DNA of 64,000 nucleotides from Pelagibius sp965227505. GTDB taxonomy: Bacteria > Pseudomonadota > Alphaproteobacteria > Kiloniellales > Kiloniellaceae. This document shows positions 1 to 7,997 of the stretch, one piece after another. Below the pieces are notes generated by a model that saw only the letters and a program-made list of their open reading frames with translations, had not been told where the DNA came from and made no database searches. Positions within the stretch are counted from its first letter, which is position 1. Each line of letters opens with the position of its first letter. Where the stretch lies: the NCBI RefSeq assembly GCF_965227505.1, contig NZ_OZ245757.1, positions 3,782,001 through 3,846,000 of the forward strand, read 5' to 3'. Position numbers and translations under genes: made by a program.

Positions 1-1
1 G

Positions 2-2149
2 CAGTTGGACATCTTCACCGACGTCGGCGACCTCAATACCGGCGCTCATCTGGCCTACGGCAATCCACTGGAGAGTTTTACCTCCGATGCCTGGTTCGAT
101 GCCGACTACATCATGATGTCTCTGTTCAATCCCAATGCGACGCGCATCCCCGACGCCCACTATCTCTGGGAAGCCAAGTACAACGGCGCGCGGGTTGTCT
201 CTGTGGCGCCTGACTACAATCCTTCATCCATCCACGCCGACCTCTGGCTGCCGATCAAACAGGGCGCCGATCCTTTCCTCGCCATGGCCTTCGTCAACGT
301 GATCATCGAAGAGGGGCTGTACAAGCCGGCTTTCGTCAAGGAGCAGACCGATCTGACGGTCCTGGTGCGCCAGGACAATGGGATGTTGCTGCGCGAGGCC
401 GACCTCAGGGACGGCGGCTCGGATCAGGTGTTCTATCACTGGGATCTTAAGAGCGGCGCGGCGGTTGCGGTCAAAGGTTCGATGGGTTCCGAGGAGAAGA
501 CCCTGGCGCTGGACGGCGTCGACCCGGCCATCGAGGGCAGCTTCGAGGTTGAGGGGATCGCCGTTACCACCGTCTTCGAAAGAGTGCGATCTGAGGCGGC
601 GAAGTTTACACCGGAAGCGACCGAGCCCGAGACCGGGGTCGAGGCAGAGACCGTTCGCCGGGAGGCCCGTCTTTTCGCCAAGGCCCGTAAGGCGATCCTG
701 ATGACCGGGTTCAACATCGGGCGCTACTCCAACGGCATATTCACCGGCTGGGCCCAGGCCTTGATGCTGGCGCTGACCGGCCACGGCGGGAAGGCCGGCG
801 GGCTCGATACATCCTGGGTCGAGTGGAACCATGGCAAGCTTCTGGAGCTTGCCCTCTTCGGGTTCCAGAAGTTTCCGCGCCTGGAGGCCGGTGGCCTCGG
901 CGAGTTCCTGCGCGGGCACATGATCGAGCATGCGCGCCGGCACTTCGACAACGAGAAACTCAAGGCCCGCGTCGGTTTCGACCTCGACGAGATGGAGGCG
1001 ATGATCGACGAATCCGTGACTGAGGGCTGGATGCCCTATCACGGCGACATGAAGGGCCTGATCTCCATCGCCGACAACAAGTTCCGCCGCAACAAGCATG
1101 CTGACAAATACCGCGAGCGGATTCTCGAGGAGGTCCAGGAGCTCTTCGTCAATATCAACGTTCGGATGGACTCGACTGCAGAGTGGGCCGACTACCTGCT
1201 GCCGGCCGCCAGTCACTACGAGGCCTGGGATCTTCGCTCCGTCGGTTTTCACCGTTTCGTCAACGTCTTCTCCCGGCCCGTCGAGCCGATCGGCGAGGCA
1301 AAGCCCGACTGGGAGATCATGGTGCTTCTGAGCAAGAAGGTTCAGGAACGCGCCCTTGCCCGCGGTGTCGGTGCCTATCAGGACGGTAACGTCAGCCGCG
1401 ATCTGCACACCATCTACGACGACTTCACCATGGGCGGCACACTGCTGACCGACTACGACGCCACAAAGTGGCTGGTCGACAACAGCGCCGAGTTTGGCGG
1501 CGTGAGCCTGGAAGAAGGAGCCGAGCAGGGGTTCTTCGTGATGAGCGCGGCGGGCGGCGCCAATCAGCCGATTCCCGCGTCCGAGCCCTACAACCCCTTC
1601 GTCGCCCAGGTCGAGGGCAAGAAGCCCTATGACACCTTGACCGGCCGCATCACCTTTTACTGCGACCACCCGCGCTTCATGAAGCTGGGCGCGGCGACTC
1701 CTACAGCGCGCCACCATGCCGGGCGCGAGGCGTCGAACTATCCGCTGTCATTCTATTCGCCGCACACCCGCTGGGGTATTCATTCGAACTGGCGGTCGAA
1801 CAAGTTCATGATGCGGCTGCAGCGGGGCGAACCCAACATCTACATCAGCCCGAAACTGGCGGCCGCCCGCGGCATCGTCGACGGCGGCCGGGTTCGGGTC
1901 TTCAACGGCATCGGGGAGTTCTTCGCCCAGGCCAAGTTCTACCCCAGCATACCGGAAACCTCGATCATGATGGAACACGGCTGGGAGCCCCATCAGTACG
2001 AGCAAGGCAAACCCATGAACAACGCCATGGCGACGCTGATCCAGCCCCTGGAGCTGTGCGGCGGGTGGGGCCATCTGGGCTTCAAGCTTTGGAAGTATAA
2101 CGCCAACCAACTGGCGCACGAGAGCAGCGTGGATGTCGAGCCGGCCTAG
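2..2149 (+). CDS. Type II DMSO reductase-family molybdopterin oxidoreductase, alpha subunit (5' partial)
   Basis: Catalytic subunit binding Mo-bis(PGD), expected in the periplasm as part of an alpha-beta-gamma complex. The reading frame is open to the left edge, so the protein starts outside the window. About 715 residues are visible where relatives have roughly 900 or more, so the N-terminal region that would carry a twin-arginine signal and the first Fe-S site is missing. The visible part has the LPIKQGADP pyranopterin-contact segment near residue 80, the EWADYLLPAASHYE segment near residue 395, and a C-terminal molydopterin-dinucleotide domain (HTRWGIHSNWRSNKFMMR onward). Order alpha-beta-chaperone-gamma matches dimethylsulfide, selenate and chlorate enzymes (ddhABDC, serABDC, clrABDC); ethylbenzene and steroid C25 dehydrogenases are also in this family. 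The substrate cannot be told from sequence alone. Confidence 0.88.
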   Translation, partial: QLDIFTDVGDLNTGAHLAYGNPLESFTSDAWFDADYIMMSLFNPNATRIPDAHYLWEAKYNGARVVSVAPDYNPSSIHADLWLPIKQGADPFLAMAFVNVIIEEGLYKPAFVKEQTDLTVLVRQDNGMLLREADLRDGGSDQVFYHWDLKSGAAVAVKGSMGSEEKTLALDGVDPAIEGSFEVEGIAVTTVFERVRSEAAKFTPEATEPETGVEAETVRREARLFAKARKAILMTGFNIGRYSNGIFTGWAQALMLALTGHGGKAGGLDTSWVEWNHGKLLELALFGFQKFPRLEAGGLGEFLRGHMIEHARRHFDNEKLKARVGFDLDEMEAMIDESVTEGWMPYHGDMKGLISIADNKFRRNKHADKYRERILEEVQELFVNINVRMDSTAEWADYLLPAASHYEAWDLRSVGFHRFVNVFSRPVEPIGEAKPDWEIMVLLSKKVQERALARGVGAYQDGNVSRDLHTIYDDFTMGGTLLTDYDATKWLVDNSAEFGGVSLEEGAEQGFFVMSAAGGANQPIPASEPYNPFVAQVEGKKPYDTLTGRITFYCDHPRFMKLGAATPTARHHAGREASNYPLSFYSPHTRWGIHSNWRSNKFMMRLQRGEPNIYISPKLAAARGIVDGGRVRVFNGIGEFFAQAKFYPSIPETSIMMEHGWEPHQYEQGKPMNNAMATLIQPLELCGGWGHLGFKLWKYNANQLAHESSVDVEPA

Positions 2150-2197
2150 GCGTTTCAGCGGCACGGTGCTCCATAGGGGATTTTGGGAGGAACGGAT

Positions 2198-3178
2198 ATG
2201 GCTGTGAAACGTCAGCTCAGCATGGTGATGGACTTGAACAAGTGCATCGGCTGTCACACCTGCACCTCCGCTTGCAAGCTGCAATGGACCAACCGGAACG
2301 GCCGGGAGTACATGTACTGGAACAACGTCGAAACGATGCCGGGCGCGGGCTACCCCCGCGACTACGCGAAGATGGGCGGCGGCTTCGACGAAGACGGCGC
2401 GCTGAGGCTCGGTCAGGAGCCCAGCGCCGAGGACTATGGCGTGCCCTGGGAGTACAATTACGAAGAAGCCCTGATGACCGGCACGGACCCTTGGCTTCGT
2501 CCCAACGTCAAACCGACCTGGGGAGCCAACTGGGACGAGGACGAAGGCGAGGGCGACTACCCCAACAGCTATTACTTCTATCTGCCCCGGTTGTGTAACC
2601 ACTGTGAGAATCCGGCCTGTCTCGCCGCCTGCTCGCGCAACGCGATCTACAAGCGCCAGGAAGACGGGATCGTCCTGATCGATCAGGAGCGCTGCCGCGG
2701 TTACCGCTATTGCGTCGGCGCCTGCCCCTACAAGAAGGTCTATTTCAACGAGGAAATCTCAAAGTCTGAGAAATGCATCTTCTGCTATCCGCGGATCGAG
2801 AAGGGCCTGCCCACCGCCTGCGCGAAACAATGTGTCGGGCGCATCCGTTGGATCGGCTATCGCGACGATGAAGCGGGCCCGATCCATTTGTTGGTCGAAA
2901 AGTACAAGGTGGCTCTGCCGCTGCATCCGGAGTGGGGCACCAAACCGAACGTCTTCTATGTGCCGCCGCTGTCGCCGCCGAGAATCGGAGACGATGGCGC
3001 GCCGACGCCGGAGTCGCGGGTGCCGCTCGACTATCTCGAGGGCCTGTTCGGCGACGGCGTCCAGTTGGCGCTGGAGACCTTGACCCGCGAGCGGCAAAAG
3101 AAAGCCGAGGGCGGGGAGAGCGAATTGATGGACACACTGATCGGCTATCGCCACGCCGAGATGTTCAAGCTGAGCTGA
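2198..3178 (+). CDS. Type II DMSO reductase-family iron-sulfur beta subunit
   Basis: Electron-transfer subunit carrying four Fe-S clusters between the molybdenum site and the gamma haem. Four cysteine groups are visible: CIGCHTCTSAC near residue 19, CNHCENPACLAAC near residue 140, CRGYRYCVGAC near residue 170, and CIFCYPRIEKGLPTACAKQC near residue 195. The third group has Tyr where a ferredoxin would have its second Cys, leaving 15 Cys. That is the family pattern for three 4Fe-4S clusters and one 3Fe-4S cluster. The ATG at 2198 is preferred over an upstream TTG because GGGAGG at 2185-2190 is well placed for it. No signal peptide is seen, as expected for a subunit exported together with alpha. 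It lies 48 nt after alpha. Confidence 0.93.
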   Translation: MAVKRQLSMVMDLNKCIGCHTCTSACKLQWTNRNGREYMYWNNVETMPGAGYPRDYAKMGGGFDEDGALRLGQEPSAEDYGVPWEYNYEEALMTGTDPWLRPNVKPTWGANWDEDEGEGDYPNSYYFYLPRLCNHCENPACLAACSRNAIYKRQEDGIVLIDQERCRGYRYCVGACPYKKVYFNEEISKSEKCIFCYPRIEKGLPTACAKQCVGRIRWIGYRDDEAGPIHLLVEKYKVALPLHPEWGTKPNVFYVPPLSPPRIGDDGAPTPESRVPLDYLEGLFGDGVQLALETLTRERQKKAEGGESELMDTLIGYRHAEMFKLS

Positions 3179-3188
3179 GGGCGCTCTG

Positions 3189-3971
3189 GTGTCTGCACCA
3201 CCAACACACGCGCCCCCGGCAGGGGATTCAGCCGCGCGGGCGGCGGCGAAGGAAACGATCTGGCGGCTTGCGGCCGTCGCGCTGGGTCACCCGGCGCCGG
3301 AGCTGCAGGGGGCGTTAGAGAGCGGGGCTTTCCATGCCGCCTTGAACGAGGCCTGGTTCGCGGTGACCGGTCGGCCGTGGCCGAAGAGCAGGCCCTCGAC
3401 CGACTTCGCGGCCTTGGAATGCGGCTACATCGCGGCCTTTCTCCACGGGCCCAAGGGCAAGCCGGTGGCATCTCTGCTGGCAGGTGACCATGAGCGGCTG
3501 CTGGCGGGCCAGGCCCGGCCTGTCTTCATGCTCAACATTTCCGCCTTCTATCGCCACTTTGGCCTAAAGGCGGCGGCCGCGGACGAAGGCCGTGCCGACG
3601 AACCCGATCACTTGGCCAGCATGCTCGAATTCATGGCGGTGCTGGTGCATCTGGAGGTGCGGGCACTCCGCCGGAATCGCGACCCTGCGGCCTATCGGCG
3701 GGCGCAACGCGATTTTCTGCGCCGCTATCTCGGCCCCCTGCTCCAGGCGGTGGCCGATAGCCTGCGCGGCTGGCCGGTCGAGGCGTTGGATGCCACCATC
3801 CGGCAGCTTATCGGGGAACTGCCCGACTGGGCGGACCACCAGGCCGCGGAGCTGGAAGCCCGTGTCGGCCGCTACCGCGATCCCGACACCGGGAATGCCG
3901 CCCGTGCAGAAGCAGCGGAGGGTCGCACCACCGCCCCGACCCGTGTCGTCGATCAGAACCTGTGGGGATAG
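3189..3971 (+). CDS. TorD/DmsD-like molybdoenzyme maturation chaperone (delta subunit type)
   Basis: Cytoplasmic all-helical chaperone of about 260 residues. In type II DMSO-reductase operons the delta protein holds the apo alpha subunit until cofactor is inserted and Tat export starts, and it is not part of the mature enzyme. Support comes from the length, the helical Ala/Leu/Arg-rich sequence without Cys clusters or signal peptide, and the position between beta and gamma, where ddhD, serD and clrD sit. The start is GTG at 3189, ten bases after the beta stop. TorD-family sequences diverge strongly, so the assignment rests partly on context. Confidence 0.75.
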   Translation: MSAPPTHAPPAGDSAARAAAKETIWRLAAVALGHPAPELQGALESGAFHAALNEAWFAVTGRPWPKSRPSTDFAALECGYIAAFLHGPKGKPVASLLAGDHERLLAGQARPVFMLNISAFYRHFGLKAAAADEGRADEPDHLASMLEFMAVLVHLEVRALRRNRDPAAYRRAQRDFLRRYLGPLLQAVADSLRGWPVEALDATIRQLIGELPDWADHQAAELEARVGRYRDPDTGNAARAEAAEGRTTAPTRVVDQNLWG

Positions 3972-3980
3972 GAGAAAGCA

Positions 3981-4763
3981 ATGACAGCATTCCCTCTGCG
4001 CGGTCTTGCTGCCGTGATCTACGCAGTCTCCGCCTTCGCGGTTGCCGCACCAGCTGTCGGCGAGAGTATCGTCGAGGCAAACGTGAAGGCGCTGGAGCCC
4101 GGCGACGAGGTTGCGGTGTCGCGGATTCCCGATGGCGTTTATCTGCGCTCGGTCAATGACCCGGATGACATGATCTGGGAGCGGCTGCCGGAGTATCGCA
4201 CACGGCTGGCCCCGGCACCGCCGGTCCACGAGTCGGTGGCTCTGCGCCTGGACGAGGACGCGCCCGGGATGGATGTTTTCTTCAGCCTGGCGCGGACGTC
4301 GGAGCGCTTCTATGTGCGCTTGCGCTGGCGCGACGAGACCCGCGACGCCGCCACCAAGCACGATCGCTTTCGCGATGCTGCGGCGGTGCAGTTCGCGATC
4401 GGCGACGAAGAGACCTCCTACATCATGGGCACGGGCCCCGACGCGCCGGTCAACATCTGGTATTGGCGCTCGGACGCGAACCTGGTTGAAGACCTCGCCG
4501 CCGGCGGGCCGGGCAGCACGACGCGGCTCGACACGCAGCCGGTCAGCGGCGACAGCCGTTACCTGAGCGGGGAGAAGCCGGCGGCCAACCAATGGGTCGT
4601 TGTCATGTCGCGGCCTATCACCACGGCGGGCGAGCACCAGGTTTCCTTTGACCGCGCGCAGGTTCCCATCGCCTTCGCGCTCTGGCAGGGCAAGGATGGT
4701 CAGCGAGACGGGCTCAAAAGCGTTTCCGAGGACTGGATCCTCGTCAACCTGGCCGCACGGTAA
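3981..4763 (+). CDS. Haem-b gamma subunit of type II DMSO reductase-family enzyme (ethylbenzene dehydrogenase gamma-like)
   Basis: Periplasmic b-type cytochrome subunit that passes electrons between the beta Fe-S chain and a soluble carrier. The N-terminus is a Sec-type signal peptide: a hydrophobic stretch at residues 7-25 followed by a small-residue cleavage region near AVGES. The mature protein is a beta-rich single domain with the segment MGTGPDAPVNIWYWR near residue 150. Family members bind haem b through Met and Lys; which residues serve here needs an alignment. AGGAG lies just upstream of the ATG at 3981, and the gene is ten bases after the chaperone. The 260-residue length fits DdhC/SerC/EbdC-type subunits. 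Confidence 0.85.
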   Translation: MTAFPLRGLAAVIYAVSAFAVAAPAVGESIVEANVKALEPGDEVAVSRIPDGVYLRSVNDPDDMIWERLPEYRTRLAPAPPVHESVALRLDEDAPGMDVFFSLARTSERFYVRLRWRDETRDAATKHDRFRDAAAVQFAIGDEETSYIMGTGPDAPVNIWYWRSDANLVEDLAAGGPGSTTRLDTQPVSGDSRYLSGEKPAANQWVVVMSRPITTAGEHQVSFDRAQVPIAFALWQGKDGQRDGLKSVSEDWILVNLAAR

Positions 4764-4772
4764 GGCCGCGCC

Positions 4773-5885
4773 ATGGCGATTGTAGACAAACCTGCGGCCA
4801 TCGATTGTGGCCTTGGGCACGCCTGCCAGTTCTGCCCCCAGGAGGACATCTGCGCCCTTGATAAACCGCACCACAATCGGGTGCTGATCGAGAACCGCCT
4901 GGCCGAGATCGATCAGATTATTTTGGTGCTTGCCAACAAGGGAGGTGTTGGCAAGAGTACGGTCTCCGCCAATCTCGCTGCTGGCCTCGCCCAGCGCGGC
5001 TTCAAGGTGGGCGTTGCCGACGCCGACGTCCACGGGCCGAACCAGAGCCGCTTTTTCGGCTTTGCGGGCGAGCGTGTGCGCCTGGGCGACAGCGGTCTGG
5101 CGACCCGAGACTATGCCGACCCTTCGATGGCGCAGCCGGTCAAGGTCGGCTCCTTGGCGTTTCTGCTGGAGAACGACGACACGCCGGTGGTCTGGCGCGA
5201 TGCCTACAAGCATGACTTCGTGCACCACCTTGCCGGCTCCTTTGACTGGGGCCCGCTGGATTTCCTGATCGTCGACATGCCGCCGGGTACGGGCAACGAG
5301 TTGATCACGCTCTGCGACATGCTCGAGGGCGCCAATGTGTCGGCCTTGCTGGTCACCACGCCGCAGGCGGTTGCGCTGATGGACAGCATGAAGGCCGCAA
5401 GGTTCTGCCATGAACGCGGCCTGCCCATCATCGGCGCTGTGGAGAACATGGCGGGTATGGTCTGTCCGCATTGCGCCGGCGAAATCCACGTCTTTCCCAA
5501 CGCCGATCTCGAACGCAGCCTGGCCGAGGCCGCCGTCGAGACGGTGGCCCGTGTTCCGCTGGCGATCGAACTTGCCTCGGCTTCCGATGACGGCGTGCCG
5601 TTGGTCGTTTCCGCCCCTGAGAGTCCTGCAGCCAAGGCTTTCGCTTCGGTGGTCGAGGCCTGTGCGACGCTCGGCCGGGCCGACTTTGATGGGGCAGTTG
5701 CGCGGGCACTTGACGATGTCTTCGCGGAGAACCTCGAGTCTGGCAATCTCGATGAGGCCCTGGCCGGGCTCGATCCCTCGGTGCAGGCCGATATGCGGAA
5801 CGCGCTGACCCAACTGCTCGGTGAAGAGGCCACGCGGCTGCATGGCGCTGTGTCGGCCGGCGATCAAAAGCGCGGTCAGCCATGA
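4773..5885 (+). CDS. Mrp/ApbC/Nbp35-family P-loop ATPase with N-terminal Cys cluster
   Basis: SIMIBI-class P-loop ATPase of the family that carries and transfers Fe-S clusters. Visible motifs are the deviant Walker A KGGVGKST at residues 56-63, the VDMPPGTGNE segment near residue 167, and a CPHC pair near residues 231-234 that in this family bridges a 4Fe-4S cluster across the dimer. A short N-terminal extension has four Cys (12, 18, 21, 27; C-x5-C-x2-C-x5-C), recalling the ferredoxin-like N-terminus of eukaryotic Nbp35. The last 120 residues are an acidic extension after the ATPase core. The gene is nine bases after gamma and overlaps the next gene by 4 nt. A dedicated role in assembling the many clusters of the enzyme is inference. 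Confidence 0.85.
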   Translation: MAIVDKPAAIDCGLGHACQFCPQEDICALDKPHHNRVLIENRLAEIDQIILVLANKGGVGKSTVSANLAAGLAQRGFKVGVADADVHGPNQSRFFGFAGERVRLGDSGLATRDYADPSMAQPVKVGSLAFLLENDDTPVVWRDAYKHDFVHHLAGSFDWGPLDFLIVDMPPGTGNELITLCDMLEGANVSALLVTTPQAVALMDSMKAARFCHERGLPIIGAVENMAGMVCPHCAGEIHVFPNADLERSLAEAAVETVARVPLAIELASASDDGVPLVVSAPESPAAKAFASVVEACATLGRADFDGAVARALDDVFAENLESGNLDEALAGLDPSVQADMRNALTQLLGEEATRLHGAVSAGDQKRGQP

Positions 5886-7765
5886 CTGTCGCGGCCGCCA
5901 GCGCCGGAAAAAGCCGCCGCCATCTGTTCCGCGACCTTTTTCGCGGCGACCCGGCGAACCCGCGCCGCGGGCCCTGGCGAGAAGTCGAGGGCCTGGCCGC
6001 CGGCGCGGGCGATGTCTTCTGGTCCGGTTGGGCGTCCGACGGCGAGGTGTTTGTGGTCGGTGATGAGGGGGCGGTCTTCCACTTCGCCGACGCGCTCTGG
6101 CGCCGCATCACGGCACCTGCCCCGGTGCCGATCCATGCCATCTGGGGGCTGTCCCGCGACGGTCTCTATGCGGTCGGCTGGATGGGCTCGGTCTTTGCCT
6201 TCGACGGCGATGGTTGGCATTTGCTGCGCGGCTGTGTCGTCGGCGAGGACGGCAAGTATGCGGCGGTCGCAGAGAACACGCCGCTGTTCGACCTGATCGG
6301 CGATGGTGCGGGCCGGATCTGGGCGGTCGGCGACGACGGCACGATCCTGGCCTGCCGGGACGGTGTCTGGCAGCGAGAGGACAGCGGCACGCGTGCCCAC
6401 CTGCGCGCCATCGCGCGCCTGCCCGACGGCCGCCTTTTTGCGGCGGGTGGCGACGGCACTCTGCTCACCAGTTCGGGCGACGGCAGCTGGCAGGCCCTTG
6501 AATGTCCGCTGCGCACCGGGTTTCAGGCCGCGCTGGCTGTGGGGCCCGACGAGCTGTTGTTGGCGGGCGGGCGTTATTTTGTCGACTGCAACGGCTTTCG
6601 CGGCGACCTGCTGCGCTGGCGTGCCGGTCGCTTCGAGACAGTGAAGGCCGAGCAGCCGTTTTCCCGCCTGCGGGCCTTGGCGGCCTATCACGATGGGGCG
6701 CTGGCGGTCGGCGACAAGGGTCGGATCTATTTCATCCGGGGCAACCGGGTGGACCGGCTGGAGAGTGCGACCGGGAACGACCTGATGGGCATCGTGCCGT
6801 TGCCGACGGGGGAGGCCCTGGCAGTCGGCGACTTCGGCACGGCGATGACGGCGGCGCCGGACTTTCACAAGGCCATTGCGGCACCCAACATCGGCCAGGG
6901 AGAGGCCTTGCCCGCCTGGGAGCCCATGGACAGCGGGCTTGACCGCCAGCTCTGGGGTCTTTGGAACGACGCCGCAACGTGTGCGCTCTATGCCTGCGGC
7001 GAGGAGGGGGCCGTGTTGCGCTTCGACGGCGCGCGGTGGGAGGCCTTGCCGCCGGTTGGTGCGCTCGGGCTGCATTGCCTCTGCGATGCCGGTGACGGGG
7101 GGCTGCTGGCCGCCGGCCAACTGGGCGAGGTCCATCACTTCGACGGCACGACCTGGCGCAAGCATTTTGACCTGCATGTCGACGTGACGATCCTGTCGCT
7201 GTGGTCCGACGGTGCCGACAAGATATACGCCGTGGGCGACGAGGGGCTTGTTCTGCATTGGGACGGGGCGAGCTGGGAGCGTATGAACAGCGGCACGAAG
7301 TCTGCGCTCTACGGCCTCTGGGGTCGCGATCGGGACCATCTCCTGGCGGTCGGCGACTTCGGCATGATCCTGCGTTGGAACGGCGCACGTTGGGACGAGT
7401 TTCATGCCGGCACGGAGAACTTTCTCTTCGACGTCTGGGGCGATGGCCTCGACAACATCTTTGTCGTCGGTCTCTCCGGCACCATCGGACATTTCGACGG
7501 TCGGCGTTGGACCCTGACCCCGGCGCGGGCACGCTCGGACCTGCTGGCGGTCTCCGGCGGCGAGAGCGGCGTTTTCGCGGTCGGTGCGGGCGGCACGGCC
7601 CTCCGCCACACTGGCCGGGAGTGGCGGCTTGATGTGACGGGCTTCGATGGGGGCCTGCGCGCGGTTGCGGCGGATGGGCCAGAGGGCGTCTTTGCCGCCG
7701 GCGATGGCGGCACCATTCTGCGGCGGCGTGGCGCTGATGTCCCTGGGTCAAACCCTGCCCCGTAA
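5882..7765 (+). CDS. Beta-propeller-like repeat protein of unknown function
   Basis: A 627-residue protein built from at least ten repeats of about 40-45 residues with the pattern AVGDxGxVLHWDGxxWxxMxSGT...LxxLWG. The repeats appear in two blocks (about residues 35-310 and 345-620). They resemble YCF48/sialidase-type propeller blades. The N-terminus is basic and shows no clear signal peptide, so a cytoplasmic location is likely unless it is co-exported. The start codon overlaps the ATPase stop (ATGA at 5882-5885), so the two are probably translated together. YCF48-type propellers in phototrophs help assemble photosystem II; by analogy this could be an assembly factor for the molybdoenzyme, but that is inference. 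It ends the operon, ahead of a strong hairpin. Confidence 0.7.
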   Translation: MTVAAASAGKSRRHLFRDLFRGDPANPRRGPWREVEGLAAGAGDVFWSGWASDGEVFVVGDEGAVFHFADALWRRITAPAPVPIHAIWGLSRDGLYAVGWMGSVFAFDGDGWHLLRGCVVGEDGKYAAVAENTPLFDLIGDGAGRIWAVGDDGTILACRDGVWQREDSGTRAHLRAIARLPDGRLFAAGGDGTLLTSSGDGSWQALECPLRTGFQAALAVGPDELLLAGGRYFVDCNGFRGDLLRWRAGRFETVKAEQPFSRLRALAAYHDGALAVGDKGRIYFIRGNRVDRLESATGNDLMGIVPLPTGEALAVGDFGTAMTAAPDFHKAIAAPNIGQGEALPAWEPMDSGLDRQLWGLWNDAATCALYACGEEGAVLRFDGARWEALPPVGALGLHCLCDAGDGGLLAAGQLGEVHHFDGTTWRKHFDLHVDVTILSLWSDGADKIYAVGDEGLVLHWDGASWERMNSGTKSALYGLWGRDRDHLLAVGDFGMILRWNGARWDEFHAGTENFLFDVWGDGLDNIFVVGLSGTIGHFDGRRWTLTPARARSDLLAVSGGESGVFAVGAGGTALRHTGREWRLDVTGFDGGLRAVAADGPEGVFAAGDGGTILRRRGADVPGSNPAP

Positions 7766-7829
7766 ACCGTTCTCAGACGCAGAGTTCAACTGTAGGGCCT
7801 TGAGCAAATCCTGCCCCCGCAACCAATCC

Positions 7830-7862
7830 AGCAAGGCCCCGTCCCAAGAACGGGGCCTTGCT
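7830..7862. terminator. Perfect 13-bp hairpin after the molybdoenzyme operon
   Basis: The arms at 7830-7842 and 7850-7862 are exact reverse complements and enclose a 7-nt loop. The stem is GC-rich and lies 65 bases after the last stop codon of the operon. No T-run follows on either strand, so it may be an mRNA-stabilising or Rho-assisted end rather than a classical intrinsic terminator. Confidence 0.6.
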
Positions 7863-7870
7863 GGCTTCCG

Positions 7871-7920
7871 GATGAGGCGGCCGGACTTGAGCCCGCGACC
7901 TCCTGTGGTTACGGAGCCCC
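7871..7920 (-). other. Degenerate tRNA-like remnant (3' half)
   Basis: Read on the minus strand, this stretch contains GGTCGCGGGCTCAAGTCC, which looks like a tRNA variable loop and T-arm with one stem mismatch. It is preceded by a GC-rich stem-loop that resembles an anticodon arm. No D-arm, matching acceptor strand or CCA end could be found, so this is not a working tRNA. It may be the leftover of an attachment site or a decayed gene. Confidence 0.3.
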
Positions 7921-7997
7921 CCGATACCATGAAGGCTGAGGGCGTGAAGAAAGCACTCCGGGGGGAGCGCTTTGCTGATCTCGCCTGCCGGTGAGAC

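Noticed and set aside
7871..7920. A working tRNA gene on the minus strand
   Set aside because: Only T-arm-like and weak anticodon-arm-like parts can be seen. No D-arm or paired acceptor is present, so it is reported only as a remnant.
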